Source: Pseudomonadota bacterium
Lineage (GTDB): Bacteria > Myxococcota_A > Polyangia > Polyangiales > Polyangiaceae
Direction: 5' to 3'
Length of the DNA: 64,000 nt
NCBI GenBank assembly: GCA_023423895.1
Contig: JAFAER010000038.1
Coordinates: 10,065 to 74,064, forward strand
Both the position numbers and the translations under genes were made by a program. Under the pieces are notes generated by a model, which did not search any database, had not been told where the DNA came from, and saw only the letters and a list, made by a program, of their open reading frames with translations. Positions 60,203-64,000 of this stretch are shown here, piece after piece; position 1 is the first letter of the stretch; each line of letters begins with the position of its first letter.

Positions 60203-61429
60203 ATGCGTGTCCTCGTTGCAGACAAGCTTCACCCCCGTGCAGTCGAAGAGCTGCGCACCCTTCCAGTCGACGTGCTGTACGAGCCGGAGGTGACGAAGGA
60301 GACGCTCGAATCGAAGATCCCCGGCGTCGGGATCCTCGTCGTCCGTTCGAAAGAGGTCACACGCAAGGCCATCGAGAGCGCACGTCAGCTCAACCTCATC
60401 GTGCGCGCCGGCGCCGAGACGAGCACGATCGACGTGAAGGCCGCGAGCGAGCGCGGCATCTACGTGGCGAACTGCCCGGGGAAGAACTCGTCCGCGGTTG
60501 CCGAGCTCGTCTTCGGCTTCATGGTCGCTCTCGACCGGCGCATCCCGGACGCGGTCGCCTCGCTCCGGAGCGGCAAGTGGGAGCGCCTCGACTACGGCAA
60601 GGCCGAGGGCCTCTACGGGAAGACGATCGGCATCGCCGGCCTCGGCGCGATCGGCCGCGACGTCGCGTCGCGCGCGAAGGCGTTCGGACTGCACCCGATC
60701 GGCTGGAGCAAGAACCTGACGCCGGCGCGCGCCGCCGAGCTCGGCATCGGCTACTGCCACTCGCTCGAGGACCTCGCATCGAAGTCCGACATCCTCACGC
60801 TGCACCTCGCGCTCAACGAGCGCACGCGCCAGTGCGTGAACCGTAAGATCTTCGAGCTCATGCCGAAGCGCGCGATGTTCATCAACTGCGCGCGGCCCGA
60901 TCTCGTCGACTACGAGGCGATGCAGGAGGCCGTGAAGAACCGCGGGCTTCGCGTCGCGCTCGATGTGATCCCGAACGAGCCACGCGGCACGAAGGAGGTC
61001 TCGACCGACCTCTTCACGATGACGACGCCGAGCGCCACGGGAGGCTTCCTCTACGCGACGCCGCACATCGCCGCGTCGACCGACCAGGCGCAGCTCGCGA
61101 TCGCGAGCGAGACGGTCCGCATCATCCGCTCGTTCCTCCTCGAGGGACAGGTGCCCAACGTCCAGAACGTGATGAACCTCTCGAACGCGCGGTTCCAGAT
61201 GGTCATCCGCATGGTCGACAAGGTCGGAACGCTCGCCAACGTGCTCGCCGTCATCAAGCGTCACGGGATCAACGTCGAAGAGGTGACGAACACCGTCTTC
61301 GAGGGCGGCGCAGCGTCGTGCGCGAAGCTCCGCGTCGTCTCGCGTCCGAGCGAGGCGTGCTTCCACGAGATCCGTGCCTTCGAAGAAGTCTTGCACGTCG
61401 ACATCGTCCCGCTGCCGAACCTGGCCTGA
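60203..61429 (+). CDS. serA: D-3-phosphoglycerate dehydrogenase-like enzyme with ACT domain
   Basis: 408 residues. RVLVADKLHPRAVEELRTL, then the NAD-binding motif GIAGLGAIGRDVASRAKAFG, catalytic NCARPDLVDY (Arg), ALDVIPNEP (Glu) and TPHIAASTDQAQ (His). The C-terminal 75 residues (RMVDKVGTLANVLAVIKRHGINVEEVTNTVF) form an ACT domain that usually binds serine. Catalyses the first step of serine synthesis from 3-phosphoglycerate. An ATG four codons earlier is possible. The ATG of the next gene follows one base after the stop. Confidence 0.88.
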   Translation: MRVLVADKLHPRAVEELRTLPVDVLYEPEVTKETLESKIPGVGILVVRSKEVTRKAIESARQLNLIVRAGAETSTIDVKAASERGIYVANCPGKNSSAVAELVFGFMVALDRRIPDAVASLRSGKWERLDYGKAEGLYGKTIGIAGLGAIGRDVASRAKAFGLHPIGWSKNLTPARAAELGIGYCHSLEDLASKSDILTLHLALNERTRQCVNRKIFELMPKRAMFINCARPDLVDYEAMQEAVKNRGLRVALDVIPNEPRGTKEVSTDLFTMTTPSATGGFLYATPHIAASTDQAQLAIASETVRIIRSFLLEGQVPNVQNVMNLSNARFQMVIRMVDKVGTLANVLAVIKRHGINVEEVTNTVFEGGAASCAKLRVVSRPSEACFHEIRAFEEVLHVDIVPLPNLA

Positions 61430-61430
61430 C

Positions 61431-62039
61431 ATGTCGAAGCGGTCGCGGGGGCTCGTCATCGCCGCCGCATTGACGGCCGTGGTCGCCGGCGGTTGCTCCG
61501 AGAAGAGCACCGCCGCGGCGACGGCCGACGCATCCGTCACGGTTCAGAACGCGCTCGATGCCGGTCCCGAGGGCGGCGCCGGCGCGACGCCCGATGCAAG
61601 CGTGGGCCTCGACGACACGGCGATGCCCGCGTCGAGCGGCGACGATCTCACGCTGCGCATGCGCCACCTGCTCGAGGCGCTCTCGCAGAACAACCCCGAC
61701 CTCGCCAGCGACGCGCTCTTTCCGCGCGACGGATACGTTGCGACGAAGGACTCTCCCGATCCGCAGAAGACCTGGGAGAAGAAGGTCTCGATCCCCTTCC
61801 GTCGCTCGGTCGAGCGAAGCCACAAGCGAATGAAGGGCATCGAGCACGCGAGGTTCGTCTCCTTCGAGCTCGGTCGCTCGATCGTCCAGATCACGCCGAA
61901 GAAGAAGGACTTCAAGAAGCCGCTCTGGCGCGTGAAGCACTCCAAGCTCACGTTCATGATCGACGGCAAGGAGCGTCATCTCGACATCGCCGAGATGACG
62001 GCGTGGCGCGGAGCCTGGTACGTCACGCGACTGCGCTGA
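61431..62039 (+). CDS. Lipoprotein downstream of serA
   Basis: 202 residues. Signal peptide with lipobox VVAGGC, then an Ala/Asp/Gly linker of about 45 residues. The folded part (LTLRMRHLLEALSQNNPDLASDALFPRDGYVATKDSPDP, then LWRVKHSKLTFMIDGKERHLDIAEMTAW) resembles an NTF2-like or DUF-type globule; not recognised. It begins one base after the serA stop, so the two are probably co-transcribed although their roles look unrelated. Confidence 0.7.
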   Translation: MSKRSRGLVIAAALTAVVAGGCSEKSTAAATADASVTVQNALDAGPEGGAGATPDASVGLDDTAMPASSGDDLTLRMRHLLEALSQNNPDLASDALFPRDGYVATKDSPDPQKTWEKKVSIPFRRSVERSHKRMKGIEHARFVSFELGRSIVQITPKKKDFKKPLWRVKHSKLTFMIDGKERHLDIAEMTAWRGAWYVTRLR

Positions 62040-62060
62040 CGGCGGCCTCGAAATGACGAA

Positions 62061-62097
62061 AGCGGCGCCAGGCACCTTCGCGTGCCCAGTCGCCGCT
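62061..62097. terminator. Bidirectional stem-loop between convergent genes
   Basis: Outer arms AGCGGCG/CGCCGCT (7 bp) enclose inner arms GGCAC/GTGCC around loop CTTCGC. It lies between a rightward and a leftward gene end, the usual place of a shared terminator. No U-run on either side. Confidence 0.5.
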
Positions 62098-62134
62098 CGT
62101 CGTCTCGCCTCATTCGTCTAGGAGGCGCGCGCTC

Positions 62135-62323
62135 TCAGAAATCGTCTTCGACGACTGGCTGCGGCCCCGGGATGATGTGCGCGATATCCGGATCGACGCC
62201 GGCTTCCCCGGCGGGACGGTCAGCCTTCTCGGCCTTGCGCTCCATCCGCTTCGCGGCCTTCTCGCGCTGCTTCTCCTGGCGCTGCCGCTCCTTCAGACGC
62301 TTGTTCATGCTCGGGTTTGCCAT
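62135..62323 (-). CDS. Small basic conserved protein
   Basis: 62 residues. MANPSMNKRLKERQRQEKQREKAAKRMERKAEK is a highly charged helix rich in Lys, Arg and Glu; the C-terminal third is acidic and Pro-rich (DIAHIIPGPQPVVEDDF). GGAG lies 8 bases before the ATG. Charged helices of this kind suggest RNA or ribosome contact. It lies 70 bases after a DEAD-box helicase gene in the same direction. Function unknown. Confidence 0.75.
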   Translation of the reverse strand: MANPSMNKRLKERQRQEKQREKAAKRMERKAEKADRPAGEAGVDPDIAHIIPGPQPVVEDDF

Positions 62324-62393
62324 GCGCTCTCTCCTTCAAAGAAGGCGCGGCCTGGTGGACCGCGCCGCGCCATGCGAAGTTGGTCGATCTCTG

Positions 62394-63782
62394 TTAGTTG
62401 ACGCGTGCTCCTCGCCATCGACGCGATCGATTGCGTCGTGTCGACTTCGAACCCTCGCCCGCAGGGCGCGCCGCGGCAGCGACCGCGGGGCGTTCAGCAG
62501 GACGTTCAGCAGGACGTTCAGCAGGATGGTCGGCCCTCGATGCTGCGACCGGGACAGCCGTGCCGGCGACGGGGATGGCCTTCTTCACGAAGCGTTCGAT
62601 GTCGCGGAGCAGCGGACGCTCCTCGGCATCGCAGAACGCAATCGCCCGACCGCTCGCACCGGCGCGCCCCGTACGACCGATGCGGTGCACGTAGCTCTCG
62701 GGGACGTTCGGCAGATCGAAGTTGAAGACGTGGCTGACGCCGTCGACGTCAATCCCGCGCGCAGCGAGATCGGTCGCGACGAGCACCGGCAACGTCCCGG
62801 AGCGGAAGCCCTCGAGCGCGCGTTCGCGTGCGCCCTGGGACTTGTTCCCGTGAATCGCCTCCGCGCGCAGTCCTGCGCGGGACAGCTGCTCGGCGAGACG
62901 GTTCGCGCCGTGCTTCGTCCGTGTGAAGACGATCGAACGCTCGGCGCTCTCATCGCGGATCAACTTCTCGAGCAGATGCCGCTTGTCGGCCTTCGCCACG
63001 AAGTACACGCACTGCTCGACGCGCTCTGCGGTCGTGACCTCCGGCGCGATGTCGATGCGAACCGGATCGCGGAGAACGCTGGCGACGAGCTTCGCGATCT
63101 CGGAGGGAATAGTCGCCGAGAACAGCAGCGTCTGCCGTTCACGCGGTACCGCCGCGACGATTCGCCGGACGTCATGGATGAAGCCCATGTCGAGCATGCG
63201 ATCCGCCTCGTCGAGCACGAGGATCTCGACCGCATCTAGACGAAGGAAACCTTGCTCCATGAGGTCGAGCATCCGGCCCGGCGTCGCGACGACGATGTCG
63301 GGACGACGACCGAGCGCATCTTCCTGCGCGCGCTGACCGACGCCGCCGTAGATCACGGTGTGGCGCAGGCCGAGATGACGTCCGTAGGCGGTGATGCGCT
63401 CGTCGATCTGGATCGCGAGCTCGCGCGTCGGTGCGACGACGAGCGCGCGGACCTTTCCGCTGCGGGCCGAGCGTGCGAGACGCTGGAGCACGGGAAGGAC
63501 GAACGCGGCGGTCTTGCCGGTTCCAGTCTGCGCGCAACCGAGCAGATCGCGTCCCTCGAGAACGGGCGTGATGGCGCGCGCCTGGATCGGCGTCGGTCGG
63601 GTGTAGCCCTCCTGGGCGACCGCCCGGACGAGCTCGTTCGTGAGCCCGAGCGCCGCGAACGTGTCGGGAGGATTCGCGACGCCGAGCGCCAGCGAAGCGG
63701 AGGAGACCTCCGTGTGAGCCGGGGTCGTCCCCCGACCGGAATCCGCGCTGCCGCGACGCGGCTGCGCTTGAATCTGAGTCAC
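62394..63782 (-). CDS. DEAD-box RNA helicase (RhlE-like)
   Basis: 462 residues from GTG. Motifs in order: TFAALGLTNELVRAVAQEGYTRPTPIQ (Q motif), AQTGTGKT, PTRELAIQ, ATPGRMLDL, DEADRML, SATIPSEI, then IVFTRTKHGANRL, TDLAARGIDVDGV and HRIGRTGRAG. The RhlE subfamily is suggested by the spacing. The C-terminal tail repeats AERP and is Arg-rich, likely RNA-binding. It unwinds RNA in ribosome assembly or decay. The start has no clear ribosome site; no ATG lies near. Confidence 0.9.
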   Translation of the reverse strand: MTQIQAQPRRGSADSGRGTTPAHTEVSSASLALGVANPPDTFAALGLTNELVRAVAQEGYTRPTPIQARAITPVLEGRDLLGCAQTGTGKTAAFVLPVLQRLARSARSGKVRALVVAPTRELAIQIDERITAYGRHLGLRHTVIYGGVGQRAQEDALGRRPDIVVATPGRMLDLMEQGFLRLDAVEILVLDEADRMLDMGFIHDVRRIVAAVPRERQTLLFSATIPSEIAKLVASVLRDPVRIDIAPEVTTAERVEQCVYFVAKADKRHLLEKLIRDESAERSIVFTRTKHGANRLAEQLSRAGLRAEAIHGNKSQGARERALEGFRSGTLPVLVATDLAARGIDVDGVSHVFNFDLPNVPESYVHRIGRTGRAGASGRAIAFCDAEERPLLRDIERFVKKAIPVAGTAVPVAASRADHPAERPAERPAERPAVAAAARPAGEGSKSTRRNRSRRWRGARVN

Positions 63783-64000
63783 TGTGTATCGAGTTTTCTC
63801 GCGGCTCGGCGCGCACCCAGAGCTGCGAGTGCGATTCCTGCCAGCCCCTCCCGACGAGCCGCGTGCTGCGGGAGAGCGCGGCGCAGGTCGCCATTCGACC
63901 TCGCCACCGCGAGGCGCCGAGGTTCGGCCCTCGCCACGCCTTTCCCGGCCGCGTTTCATTCGCGAGAGAAGTTCGTGAGCAGCCCGAGATCTAACCCACG

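Noticed and set aside
1..64000. CRISPR arrays, insertion sequences, prophage or rRNA/tRNA genes
   Set aside because: Looked for direct repeats with spacers, terminal inverted repeats with transposase motifs, integrases and tRNA arms; none found.

Overview
The window is high-GC bacterial DNA that reads as a myxobacterium (Myxococcota, probably a Polyangiales-type genome). The evidence is a MYXO-CTERM-like sorting tail, many cysteine-anchored lipoproteins of unknown function, TonB-domain/receptor fusions, a CarD-family regulator, a Ser/Thr kinase fused to a receiver domain, and menaquinone made by the futalosine route. I saw no rRNA, tRNA, CRISPR array, insertion sequence or prophage. Housekeeping and envelope genes dominate. 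Function calls rest on motifs read by eye; no database search was possible.

Layout. 1-3.7 kb: the 5' part of a PhoH/PIN ATPase gene, a divergent MATCAP-type (DUF1704) metalloprotease, and a lipoprotein. 3.9-17.6 kb: a leftward envelope block with two near-duplicate giant beta-propeller lipoproteins separated by a SUKH-like acidic protein, a MYXO-CTERM surface protein, and a lipoprotein plus TonB-dependent receptor pair. 17.8-31.5 kb (rightward): a lipoprotein, two polytopic GT-C-like membrane proteins, IHF-beta, tyrosyl-tRNA synthetase, small secreted or unknown proteins, a CarD regulator, a LysR regulator and an FGGY sugar kinase.

31.5-34.5 kb (leftward) holds the most unusual item: five tightly packed genes whose order and properties match a type III secretion translocon module of the SPI-2 type (small chaperone, EspA/SseB-like filament protein, TPR chaperone, SctE-like pore protein, SctB-like pore protein). 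No other secretion genes are in view. 34.7-49.4 kb: a cobalamin adenosyltransferase, an NTF2-like protein, an ECF sigma factor, the overlapping pdxJ-acpS-nnr operon, a large S41 protease, a methyltransferase, a kinase-receiver fusion, a lipoprotein, a carotenoid-desaturase-like flavoprotein, and a DUF3037/HipA-like pair.

49.6-58.4 kb is a leftward menaquinone operon whose genes mostly overlap by a few bases: UbiD-UbiE fusion, UbiX, a protein resembling only the C-terminal part of MqnE, MqnE, an MqnA-MqnC fusion, an aminodeoxyfutalosine deaminase and MqnP. It is headed by a consensus-like promoter and a palindrome near the expected start of transcription. MqnB and MqnD are not in the window. 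58.5-64 kb: a DUF1285-like protein, a small exported protein, a decayed cysteine-rich lipoprotein gene, serA, a lipoprotein, a small basic protein and a DEAD-box helicase.
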